NCBI GenBank assembly: GCA_023381945.1
Contig: JAMCQY010000078.1
Span: 1 to 9,049 of the forward strand
Length of the DNA stretch: 9,049 nucleotides
Direction of reading: 5' to 3'
Source: Deltaproteobacteria bacterium
GTDB taxonomy: Bacteria; Desulfobacterota; Desulfobaccia; Desulfobaccales; 0-14-0-80-60-11
Shown here: piece by piece, positions 1 to 6,450 of the stretch
Numbering within the stretch: position 1 is the first letter of the stretch
How the letters are laid out: each line of letters opens with the position of its first letter
Translations under genes and position numbers: made by a program
Notes under the pieces: generated by a model
Databases searched by the model: none
What the model saw: the letters and a program-made list of their open reading frames with translations, nothing else
Told to the model about the DNA's origin: nothing

Positions 1-44
1 TCCCGGATTGGACGTACCTGGAGTTCGGCGCAAAAAAACGTTGA
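1..44 (+). CDS. possible C-terminal tail of an upstream gene (partial)
   Basis: Frame 3 is open from the window edge and stops at TGA 42-44. It reads PDWTYLEFGAKKR. The first nine codons mostly end in G or C, as in the genes downstream, which makes this frame look more coding-like than the other two (stops at 47-49 and 61-63). Only about 13 residues are visible, so no family can be named and the call may be wrong. If real, it would lie 31 bases upstream of the Cys-rich gene and on the same strand, so the operon could begin left of the window. Confidence 0.25.
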   Translation, partial: PDWTYLEFGAKKR

Positions 45-75
45 CCTGATAAGAAGAGGCTGATAAATAATAACC

Positions 76-348
76 ATGCGATCTCGCGCTTTTCGCAGAG
101 TCATCTGTCTGATGCTCATTTGGGCCGTCCTCCTGCCGTCGCTGGCAACAGCCGGTGAGGTCTCTTGCCACTTTGGCGCCTGCCAGGGGCATGACTCACC
201 GTGCTTCTGCTTGTGCCACCTGTCTTCCCTGACTGTAGCCTCTGACAACTGGTCACTTTCCGCTCCTTACGCACCTTGCTCGCCGACTTCACTGCCCATG
301 CGGAAAAACCTTTGGTGCCCCCCCTTTTTCCGCCCGCCCCAAGCTTGA
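76..348 (+). CDS. small secreted Cys/His-rich protein at head of metal efflux operon
   Basis: This is a 90-residue protein with a classical signal peptide: basic residues 2-8 (R2, R4, R7, R8), a hydrophobic core at about 10-22, and a likely cut after ATA (residue 26). The mature part is about 64 residues. Between residues 31 and 48 it packs five Cys (31, 36, 43, 45, 47) and three His (32, 39, 48); C68 and C81 lie further on. It ends in FRPPQA. From memory, small exported proteins with a Cys/His cluster and a terminal RPP-like motif often precede Czc/Cus-type operons, sometimes annotated as CopL-like or DUF2946-like. A periplasmic metal-binding or metal-sensing role is inference. A stop in frame at 64-66 blocks any longer start. 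The purine-rich stretch at 50-59 lies 16 bases from ATG 76, far for a ribosome site, so translation initiation is not obvious. It could also be a leader-type protein without a stable fold. Confidence 0.65.
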   Translation: MRSRAFRRVICLMLIWAVLLPSLATAGEVSCHFGACQGHDSPCFCLCHLSSLTVASDNWSLSAPYAPCSPTSLPMRKNLWCPPFFRPPQA

Positions 349-409
349 ATCCCGCTTATCACGCATTAATCTTTAAGTAATTCCAACTGCTTTTAATTTT
401 TCTCTTGAC

Positions 410-416
410 GGAGGTG
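410..416 (+). promoter_or_regulatory. Shine-Dalgarno that fixes the TTG start of the efflux channel gene
   Basis: GGAGGTG at 410-416 places the GGAGG core 6 bases before TTG 421. No ATG lies in frame until residue 17, which is already inside the signal peptide. The TTG start therefore preserves both the ribosome site and an intact signal peptide. Confidence 0.8.
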
Positions 417-420
417 TATC

Positions 421-1656
421 TTGCGTCTCAAGAGGGTTCCCGTCTTTGCATTAATCTGCCTGCTTTTCATGTCGCAGGCGGCTGGGGCGGCCGAAGCGCG
501 CCCTTATTCTTTGAAAGATTTGGAGGAGGTCGCCATAAAAGTTCACCCCGGCCTCCAGAAGGCCCGGGAAGGGGTGAAGAAGAACGAAGCCGAACTGCGC
601 ATCGCCAAACAATATCCCAACCCGCAGGTGGAAGGCACCGCGTCCCGGGAACAGGAGCGTCCGGGACCTTTTACCGGCACAGGTTATACGGTGGCGCTCT
701 CCCAGACCCTCGAATGGCCCGGCCGCCGGGCCCGGAGACAGGAGGCTGCCCGCTTCGGGATAGACAGCGCCAAGAAGTTGGTAACCAACGAAGAGCTCAA
801 TATCATCGGCAAGTTGCGGGAACTCTTCTACCGGGTGCTGGCAGACGAGCAATTCGTCAAGGTGGCCCGGGAGAACCTCGACTCCGCCAAGCAGCTTCTC
901 GACCTGGTGGAAAAACGCGTCCGCCTGGGAGAAAGCCGCCAGATAGAGCTGATCAAGGCCCAGGTGGAATTCTACTCCCTGGAACGGGAACACGAAAAAG
1001 CCAGGACGACGCTCACCGGGGACCGGCAGGTGTTGAACCGGTTTTTATTGGAGAACCTGTCTGCCGATTTTACCGTTACCGGCAATTTCTCCGCCCTGGA
1101 TGAGGCTATTCCCCTGACGCGCTGGCGCGAGGCGGCGCTGACGGCCCACCCCCTGCTGGCCGCCCAAAACGCCGCGCTGCGCCAGGCTGAGAGCACCTTG
1201 AGCGCCGAGCGGCAGGCCTGGGTGCCGGACGTGACCGTGAAAGCCTTCCACAACAGCGACATTGACCTGACCGCCACGGGGGGCGGCGTCTCCATCCCCC
1301 TGCCCTTGTGGAACCGCAAGGGCGGCGAGGTGGACAGGGCCGCGGCCGCCAGGCGCCAGGCCGAGGCCGATCTCGCCCTCACCCGGCAGGATCTGGAGAC
1401 CAGGCTGGCGGGCCAGTACAGCCTCTACCTGGTGTCCCGGCGCCAGGTGGAGTCTTTCCAGAAAAATATCCTGCCCCAGGCGGCGGAGTCTCTGCGCCTG
1501 GCCGAATTCACCTACCGGCAGGGAGAGACGGGCTTTTTGGAACTGCTGGATTCCCGCCGGGTCTACCGGGCCACGGTGCAGGATTATTACAAGTCTTTGC
1601 TGGACTACTGGCTGGCCAGGGTGGAACTCTGGCGCATTGCCGGCGGAGGTGTCTAA
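421..1656 (+). CDS. czcC: CzcC-type outer-membrane efflux channel (TolC/OEP family)
   Basis: The predicted protein has 411 residues, normal for CzcC/CusC-type channels. It would form the trimeric outer-membrane duct of a tripartite metal exporter. Residues 1-24 are a signal peptide (basic RLKR, hydrophobic core 8-17, cut near AGA|AEA). No lipobox Cys follows, unlike the lipid-anchored CusC. Two OEP repeats can be seen at about 30-215 and 235-405. Family landmarks are HPGLQKAR (42-49), SQTLEWPGRR (94-103), the second-repeat counterpart SIPLPLWNRKGGE (291-303), and YRQGETGFLELLDSRR (365-380). The long helical stretches around 115-200 and 305-400 fit the periplasmic tunnel. Translation starts at TTG with a strong Shine-Dalgarno. 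The adaptor gene begins 3 bases after the stop. Metal specificity cannot be read from this subunit, so the symbol rests on the neighbouring adaptor and pump. Confidence 0.9.
   Translation: MRLKRVPVFALICLLFMSQAAGAAEARPYSLKDLEEVAIKVHPGLQKAREGVKKNEAELRIAKQYPNPQVEGTASREQERPGPFTGTGYTVALSQTLEWPGRRARRQEAARFGIDSAKKLVTNEELNIIGKLRELFYRVLADEQFVKVARENLDSAKQLLDLVEKRVRLGESRQIELIKAQVEFYSLEREHEKARTTLTGDRQVLNRFLLENLSADFTVTGNFSALDEAIPLTRWREAALTAHPLLAAQNAALRQAESTLSAERQAWVPDVTVKAFHNSDIDLTATGGGVSIPLPLWNRKGGEVDRAAAARRQAEADLALTRQDLETRLAGQYSLYLVSRRQVESFQKNILPQAAESLRLAEFTYRQGETGFLELLDSRRVYRATVQDYYKSLLDYWLARVELWRIAGGGV
1645..1650 (+). promoter_or_regulatory. ribosome binding site of the adaptor gene inside the channel gene
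   Basis: GGAGGT at 1645-1650 lies within the last codons of the channel gene, 9 bases before ATG 1660. The arrangement suggests coupled translation of channel and adaptor. Confidence 0.65.
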
Positions 1657-1659
1657 GCC

Positions 1660-2973
1660 ATGTTGCACAATTATTTCACGCCCAAGAGAATCCTCCTCGG
1701 CGCCGGCGTCCTGGCTCTAGCCGTGGTGATTTGGTTTTTCCTTCCCGGGGGCGTCCAAAAAAAAGACCCGGATAAGGACCGCGGCCACGAGTCCCAACAG
1801 CATGAATCTGACGACCATGACGCTCGCAAACCTGAAGGCCGCAAATCCGGCGGTAAAAAGAAGCACGAAGATCACAAAGATGAAGCCCGAGAGCCGGGTC
1901 AGGTGAAATTGAGCCCCGAAGCGGCAACACGGGCCAACCTCAAGGTGGAACCGGCCAGCGCGGGGCCAATGGCCGAAAAGGTGCAGCTTACCGGCGAATT
2001 GGTTTTCAATGAGGAGAAGATGGCTCGCGTGAGCTCCCGCATAGCCGGGCGAGTGGTAAAGATCGTGGCTGATTATGGCGCCGCGGTCCGGCAAGGGGAC
2101 GTGCTGGCCGTCATGGACAGCGTGGAATTGGGCCAGGCCCAGGCCGCCTTTTTGCAGTCGGTGGCTGGATATAATTTGGCCCAGAAGGCATTTGAGCGGG
2201 CGCGCCTCCTGTGGCAGGAGAAGGCCATCAGCCAGGCCGAGTTCCTGGAGAGGAAGGCCAAACTTGAGCTCGCCCAGGCGGAGCGGGATTATGGCGAGAA
2301 CCGCCTCCATCTTCTGGGTTTGAACGATGCCGATATCGGACGCATGTTCAGGCCCAAGCAGAGAAAGGGCCCCGGCTATCACGCCGGGGTAGAAAGCACC
2401 TTCTCCTTGCGTTCGCCCATCTCCGGACAGGTGGTGGACCGCAAGGCCACCCCCGGCCTGGTGGTCAAACCGGACGAAGAACTCTTCACAGTGGCCGACA
2501 TTTCAACTCTGTGGTGCTTCGTTCAGACTCCTGAAAAAGACTTGCCCCTGGTCAAAACCGGCTCTCCGGTAACTATCAGGGTGAGTTCCCTGCCCCAGGA
2601 AGATTTTGCCGGAACCATCGATTATGTTGCCGCCATGGTGGAAAAGGCCACCCGTATGACCCGGGCCAGGGTCAGAGTGGAAAACTCCAAGGGGGAGCTA
2701 AAAGCCGGGATGTTTGCGACCATCCTGGTGACTTCCGGCACCCGGACGGCCCTTAATATCCCGGAAACCGCAGTTCTCGCCGCGGGCAGCGAGCAGTATG
2801 TCTTTATCGAACAGGGACCCGGCTCCTACCTGAAACGATCCATTAAGGCGGGTCTGAAAGGGGATGGCCGGGTGGAAGTGCTGGAGGGTCTGAAGGAAGG
2901 TGAGCGGGTGGTCGTGCAAGGCGCCTTTACTCTCAAGTCCGAACTGGAAAAAGAAGCTTTAGAGGCCGAATAG
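1660..2973 (+). CDS. czcB: CzcB-type periplasmic membrane-fusion adaptor with His-rich linker
   Basis: The predicted protein has 437 residues and belongs to the HlyD/RND adaptor family, bridging the inner-membrane pump and outer-membrane channel. One hydrophobic N-terminal segment (about 11-29) should anchor it with the rest in the periplasm. Residues 33-80 form a charged, low-complexity linker rich in Lys, Asp, Glu and His, with five His (43, 48, 53, 69, 72) and no Met. The biotinyl-lipoyl-like half motif is at 124-155 (RIAGRVVKI, GAAVRQGDVLAVMDS). An alpha-hairpin rich in Ala, Glu and Gln spans about 156-222. The second lipoyl half is at 248-280 (LRSPISGQVVDRKATPG), followed by a beta-barrel (about 281-358) and a membrane-proximal domain ending in LKEGERVVVQGAF (411-423). 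The absence of the N-terminal Met cluster that CusB uses for Cu(I), together with the His-rich linker, suggests divalent metal handling; this is inference. The stop is 10 bases before the pump start. Confidence 0.92.
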   Translation: MLHNYFTPKRILLGAGVLALAVVIWFFLPGGVQKKDPDKDRGHESQQHESDDHDARKPEGRKSGGKKKHEDHKDEAREPGQVKLSPEAATRANLKVEPASAGPMAEKVQLTGELVFNEEKMARVSSRIAGRVVKIVADYGAAVRQGDVLAVMDSVELGQAQAAFLQSVAGYNLAQKAFERARLLWQEKAISQAEFLERKAKLELAQAERDYGENRLHLLGLNDADIGRMFRPKQRKGPGYHAGVESTFSLRSPISGQVVDRKATPGLVVKPDEELFTVADISTLWCFVQTPEKDLPLVKTGSPVTIRVSSLPQEDFAGTIDYVAAMVEKATRMTRARVRVENSKGELKAGMFATILVTSGTRTALNIPETAVLAAGSEQYVFIEQGPGSYLKRSIKAGLKGDGRVEVLEGLKEGERVVVQGAFTLKSELEKEALEAE

Positions 2974-2976
2974 AGG
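2973..2976 (+). promoter_or_regulatory. ribosome binding site overlapping the adaptor stop codon
   Basis: GAGG at 2973-2976 begins on the last base of the adaptor stop codon TAG and lies 7 bases from ATG 2984. It supports this start and tight translational linkage to the adaptor gene. Confidence 0.6.
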
Positions 2977-2983
2977 CTAAATC

Positions 2984-5900
2984 ATGATCGAGAAAATAAT
3001 TGCCGGCTCTCTCCGCCATCGTTTACTGATCCTGATAGCCCTGGCCGGTCTGGTGGGCTATGGTATTTACGCCACCCTGAAACTCCCGGTGGATGCCTTC
3101 CCCGACGTCACCAACATCCAGGTGCAGGTCATTACCACCTGGCCGGGCATGTCGCCGGTGGAGGTGGAGCAGCAGGTTACCTTCCCCATTGAGGTCCAGA
3201 TGGCCGGCTTGCCCGATATGGTGGAATTGCGGTCTCTCTCCAAGTTTGGACTATCCCTGGTGACCGCGGTTTTTCAAGACAAAGTGGATATTTACTTTGC
3301 CCGGCAACTGGTGCTGGAGAGAATGATTGCGGCGCGCGACAAACTGCCTAAAGGAGCCGAGTCCACCCTGGGGCCTATCTCAACCGGCCTGGGGGAAATT
3401 TATCAATACACCCTTGAGGAGCCCGGTTCCCCTGCGCCTGGCTCGCCGGCTGAGGAGGTTGTCCGCCTGATGCGTTTGCGCACCGTGCAGGACGCCGTAG
3501 TCCGGCCTCTGCTCAAGACCGTGCCCGGAGTGACGGAGGTCAACTCCTTCGGTGGCCAGGTGCGACAATACCAGGTAAATGTCGATCCCGACAAGCTGCG
3601 CAAGTTCGACCTCACCTTGCAGCAGGTTTTCGCCGCCTTGGCCGGCAACAATGCCAATGCCGGCGGCAACATCCTGGAGAAGGGCAGTGAGGCTTCCCTG
3701 GTGCGCGGGCTGGGCCTGATGCAGACCCCGCAAGATATCGAAGAGGTGGTCCTGAAGGAAGTGGACGGCGCCCCGGTGTTGGTGCGGGATGTGGCCACCG
3801 TAGTTGAAGGTCCGGCTACCCGCTGGGGCGCGGTGCTCAAAGACGGCAGGCGCGAAGCTGTGGCCGGCATCGTCCTGATGATCCGAGGCGGCAGCGGCCG
3901 CGAAGTCGTAGCCGCAGTTAAAGAAAAAGTGGACAAGATCAACGCCGGCGGCATACTCCCCCACGGTCTCAAGATTACGCCTTTCTACGACCGCACCGGC
4001 CTGGTGCGGGACTGCATCAACACCGTCACCAAAGCGATTGCCGAGGGGATTATCCTGGTTATCCTGGTGGTGTATCTCTTCTTGCGCAGCCTGCGTGGGG
4101 CTTTGGTCATCTCCTTGGCACTGCCATTGGCAGCCCTGGCCACCTTCATCGCCATGCGGCAGACGGGGCTGTCCGCCAACCTGATGTCCCTGGGGGGCCT
4201 GGCCATCTCCATCGGCATGATCGTGGACAGCACCCTCATCCAGGTGGAGAACGTCATGCACCGCCTGGCGGAAAACCACGGCAGCCAGGGCTTTATGCGC
4301 ACGGTGCTGGAAGCCGTTCTGGAAGTCAGGAAACCCAGTCTTTTAGGAGAATTGATTATCGCCGTCACCTTCCTGCCAATCATGACCTTGCAAGGCATGG
4401 AAGGCAAAATGTTCGCTCCCCTGGCCTTCACGGTGGCCATCGCCCTTTTGGCTTCGCTGCTGCTGTCCATTTTCGCCATCCCCGCGCTCTGCTCCTTTAT
4501 TCTCAAACCCGGCCCGGAGCGCCAGAGTCCGCTGCTGCGCGCCGGGTTATGGCTGTACCGTCCAGCCCTGGCCTGGGCGCTGGAGAACCGGAAGACCGTG
4601 ATCCTTGCAACGGCCGGGCTCCTGCTCTTCTCTTTCGGCATGACCCCCTTCCTGGGCACCGAGTTCATTCCGAGACTTGATGAAGGCTATTTCACCCCGC
4701 AGATTATCCGGCTGCCTTCGGTTTCCGTACCGCAATCGATCGAGATCGAACGCCAGATGCAACAGGCCTTGATGAAGTTCCCCGAGGTGGTTACGGTGGT
4801 CTCCAAGATGGGGGCTGCCGAAATTGCCGTCGACCCCATGGGGCCCAATCTCAGCGACCCAGTTGTAGTCCTCAAGCCCCGCCGGGAATGGCGGACGGCC
4901 CGCACTTCCGAAGAGCTGATGGAAAAGATGCGGACTGAATTAGCGAAGATACCGGGAATCGGGATTAACTTTTCCCAACCCATCGCCCTCAGGGTGGATG
5001 AGCTCATCTCCGGGGTAAAATCCCAGGTGGCGGTCAAGATTTTCGGCGACGACATGGAGGTGCTGCGGCGCAAGGCCGAAGATGCGGCCCGCCTTCTCAA
5101 GAGTGTTAAAGGGGTCGCCGACCTGAGGGTGGAACAGGTGGGCGGGCAGCCATATCTTAACGTCAAAATCGACCGCCGGCGCATCGCCCGTTATGGCATC
5201 AACGTGGCTGACATTCAAGAGGTCATCGAAACGGCGGTGGGCGGCAAGGTGGCCACCGAAATTATCGAGGGGCAACTGCGCGTGGGCGTGCTGGTGCGGT
5301 TCCCCGAAGGGCGGCGGAACACCTCTGAAGCCATTGGCAACATCCTGGTAGATGCTGCGGGTGGCCGCCGCATTCCCCTGGCGGATCTGGCGACGATTAC
5401 GGAGGAGGAGGGCCCGGTCCAGATCAGCCGGGAGGACGCTAAGCGCCGGGTGGTGGTGGAGTTCAACGTGGAAGGGCGGGATATCGGCAGCCTGGTGGCC
5501 GAAGGCCAAGAGAGCCTGCAAACTCGCCTGGGTCTGCCCCCGGGCTATTATCTCACATGGGGCGGGGCCTTCGAGAATCAACAGCGGGCCATGCAGCGGC
5601 TCATGCTCATCGTGCCGGTGACCGTGGCCGTTATCTTCCTGCTCCTCTTTATGACCTTCAACTCAGTGCGCTATGCCGCGCTCATCATCCTGAACCTCCC
5701 TTTGTCCCTCATCGGCGGCATTCTGGGCCTGCTGATCACCGGTCTCTACCTGAGCGTGCCGGCTGCGGTGGGTTTTATCGCCCTCTTCGGGGTGGCGGTG
5801 CTCAACGGGGTGGTGCTGGTCTCCCAGATTAACCAGCTTCGCCAGGAAGGCGCGCCTCTGGAGGACGCGGTGCGGCGAGGTTGTGAACGGCGTCTCCGCC

Positions 5901-6091
5901 CGGTCTTGATGACCGCGCTGGTGGCCATCCTGGGGCTGATCCCGCTTTTATTCGCCAGCGGGCCGGGGTCGGAGGTGCAGCGCCCCCTGGCCGTGGTGGT
6001 GGTCTTTGGATTGTTCATATCCACGTTGCTTACTCTCATCGTGCTACCGGTGCTCTACCAGCGTTTCGCCGAACGCCTGCCGGAGATTTAA
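2984..6091 (+). CDS. czcA: CzcA-type heavy-metal RND efflux pump (HME family)
   Basis: At 1035 residues this is full length for a proton-driven heavy-metal RND transporter of the inner membrane. The fold is the usual duplicated one: TM1 (about 13-31), a large periplasmic loop (about 32-345), TM2-6 (about 350-505), TM7 (about 538-556), a second periplasmic loop (about 557-870), and TM8-12 (about 873-1024). Family landmarks include LPVDAFPDVTNIQVQ (34-48), the pore loop GTEFIPRLDEG (558-568), and DPMGPNLSDP (617-626). The TM4 proton-relay segment has D415, E422 and N423 (VDSTLIQVEN); the first Asp of the CzcA motif (D402 there) is Ser409 here. By eye, the CusA copper methionines correspond to V580, L623 and E673, so Cu(I)/Ag(I) transport looks unlikely and Zn/Co/Cd/Ni more likely. 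The exact ion is not determined. It sits directly after the adaptor gene, and the PII-like gene follows 11 bases after its stop. Confidence 0.95.
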   Translation: MIEKIIAGSLRHRLLILIALAGLVGYGIYATLKLPVDAFPDVTNIQVQVITTWPGMSPVEVEQQVTFPIEVQMAGLPDMVELRSLSKFGLSLVTAVFQDKVDIYFARQLVLERMIAARDKLPKGAESTLGPISTGLGEIYQYTLEEPGSPAPGSPAEEVVRLMRLRTVQDAVVRPLLKTVPGVTEVNSFGGQVRQYQVNVDPDKLRKFDLTLQQVFAALAGNNANAGGNILEKGSEASLVRGLGLMQTPQDIEEVVLKEVDGAPVLVRDVATVVEGPATRWGAVLKDGRREAVAGIVLMIRGGSGREVVAAVKEKVDKINAGGILPHGLKITPFYDRTGLVRDCINTVTKAIAEGIILVILVVYLFLRSLRGALVISLALPLAALATFIAMRQTGLSANLMSLGGLAISIGMIVDSTLIQVENVMHRLAENHGSQGFMRTVLEAVLEVRKPSLLGELIIAVTFLPIMTLQGMEGKMFAPLAFTVAIALLASLLLSIFAIPALCSFILKPGPERQSPLLRAGLWLYRPALAWALENRKTVILATAGLLLFSFGMTPFLGTEFIPRLDEGYFTPQIIRLPSVSVPQSIEIERQMQQALMKFPEVVTVVSKMGAAEIAVDPMGPNLSDPVVVLKPRREWRTARTSEELMEKMRTELAKIPGIGINFSQPIALRVDELISGVKSQVAVKIFGDDMEVLRRKAEDAARLLKSVKGVADLRVEQVGGQPYLNVKIDRRRIARYGINVADIQEVIETAVGGKVATEIIEGQLRVGVLVRFPEGRRNTSEAIGNILVDAAGGRRIPLADLATITEEEGPVQISREDAKRRVVVEFNVEGRDIGSLVAEGQESLQTRLGLPPGYYLTWGGAFENQQRAMQRLMLIVPVTVAVIFLLLFMTFNSVRYAALIILNLPLSLIGGILGLLITGLYLSVPAAVGFIALFGVAVLNGVVLVSQINQLRQEGAPLEDAVRRGCERRLRPVLMTALVAILGLIPLLFASGPGSEVQRPLAVVVVFGLFISTLLTLIVLPVLYQRFAERLPEI

Positions 6092-6096
6092 GGAGG
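6091..6096 (+). promoter_or_regulatory. Shine-Dalgarno that fixes the GTG start of the PII-like gene
   Basis: AGGAGG at 6091-6096 overlaps the last base of the pump stop codon TAA (6089-6091) and lies 6 bases before GTG 6103. The resulting N-terminus MKEVRAYIQPF aligns directly with the start of PII proteins, which confirms GTG as the start. Confidence 0.85.
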
Positions 6097-6102
6097 TTAA
6101 TC

Positions 6103-6450
6103 GTGAAAGAAGTCCGAGCTTATATCCAGCCCTTCATGCTTTCCAAAGTAACGCGCGCCTTGCAGCAGATTGCCGGTTTTCCCGGAATGAGCGTTATAGA
6201 GATAAAAGGCTTTGGCCGGGGCCGGGTCAGAGTGCCCGGAGACCAGGTCGTCCGGGAATTTGTCCCCAAGATACGGCTGGAGACAGTGGTGAAGAACGAG
6301 TTGGTGGAAGAAGTGGTAGGCGCCATTGCCAAGGCCGCCCATACCGGGAATCCCGGAGACGGGGTTATCTTCGTTTTACAGGTGGAGCAGGCGGTGCGCA
6401 TCCGTACGGGCGAAAGAGATAGAGAGGCGATCAAGGTCGGAGAGAAATGA
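6103..6450 (+). CDS. divergent PII-family signal protein (PII-NG-like), linked to metal efflux
   Basis: This 115-residue protein matches the PII (GlnB/GlnK) fold throughout: YIQPFMLSKVTRALQQI (7-23), GMSVIEIKGFGR (28-39), FVPKIRLETVV (53-63), AAHTGNPGDGVIFVL (78-92), and RIRTGERDREAI (99-110). PII proteins are trimers that bind ATP/ADP and usually 2-oxoglutarate and control partner proteins through the T-loop. Here the T-loop (40-52) is about 3 residues shorter than in E. coli GlnB. Tyr51, the uridylylation site, is absent, Gln39 is replaced by Gly40, and the ATP-contacting Lys90 by Val88. Arg39 and the R99/R101 pair are kept, so nucleotide binding may persist in altered form. A PII subgroup found beside czc-like genes (PII-NG) has been described, and this looks like a member. 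The gene is 11 bases after the RND pump and overlaps the ATPase by ATGA, so control of metal export, possibly by direct contact, is the natural inference. A role in nitrogen control is unlikely from context. Confidence 0.85.
   Translation: MKEVRAYIQPFMLSKVTRALQQIAGFPGMSVIEIKGFGRGRVRVPGDQVVREFVPKIRLETVVKNELVEEVVGAIAKAAHTGNPGDGVIFVLQVEQAVRIRTGERDREAIKVGEK

Noticed and set aside
41..71. possible sigma-70 promoter: TTGACC at 41-46 with AATAAT at 66-71
   Set aside because: The boxes look good singly, but the spacer is 19 bases and the transcript would start at about the ATG at 76, leaving no leader or ribosome site. Other spacings give poor -10 boxes.
405..1103. 232-codon open frame overlapping the start of the channel gene in another frame
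   Set aside because: It has Pro/Arg/Gly-rich composition with no family pattern, and the overlapping frame encodes a clear OEP-family protein with its own ribosome site. It is a by-product of high GC.
3380..4279. 299-codon open frame on the minus strand inside the RND pump gene
   Set aside because: It is His/Gln-rich low-complexity translation opposite strongly conserved pump codons, typical of antisense frames in GC-rich genes. No ribosome site or domain is seen.
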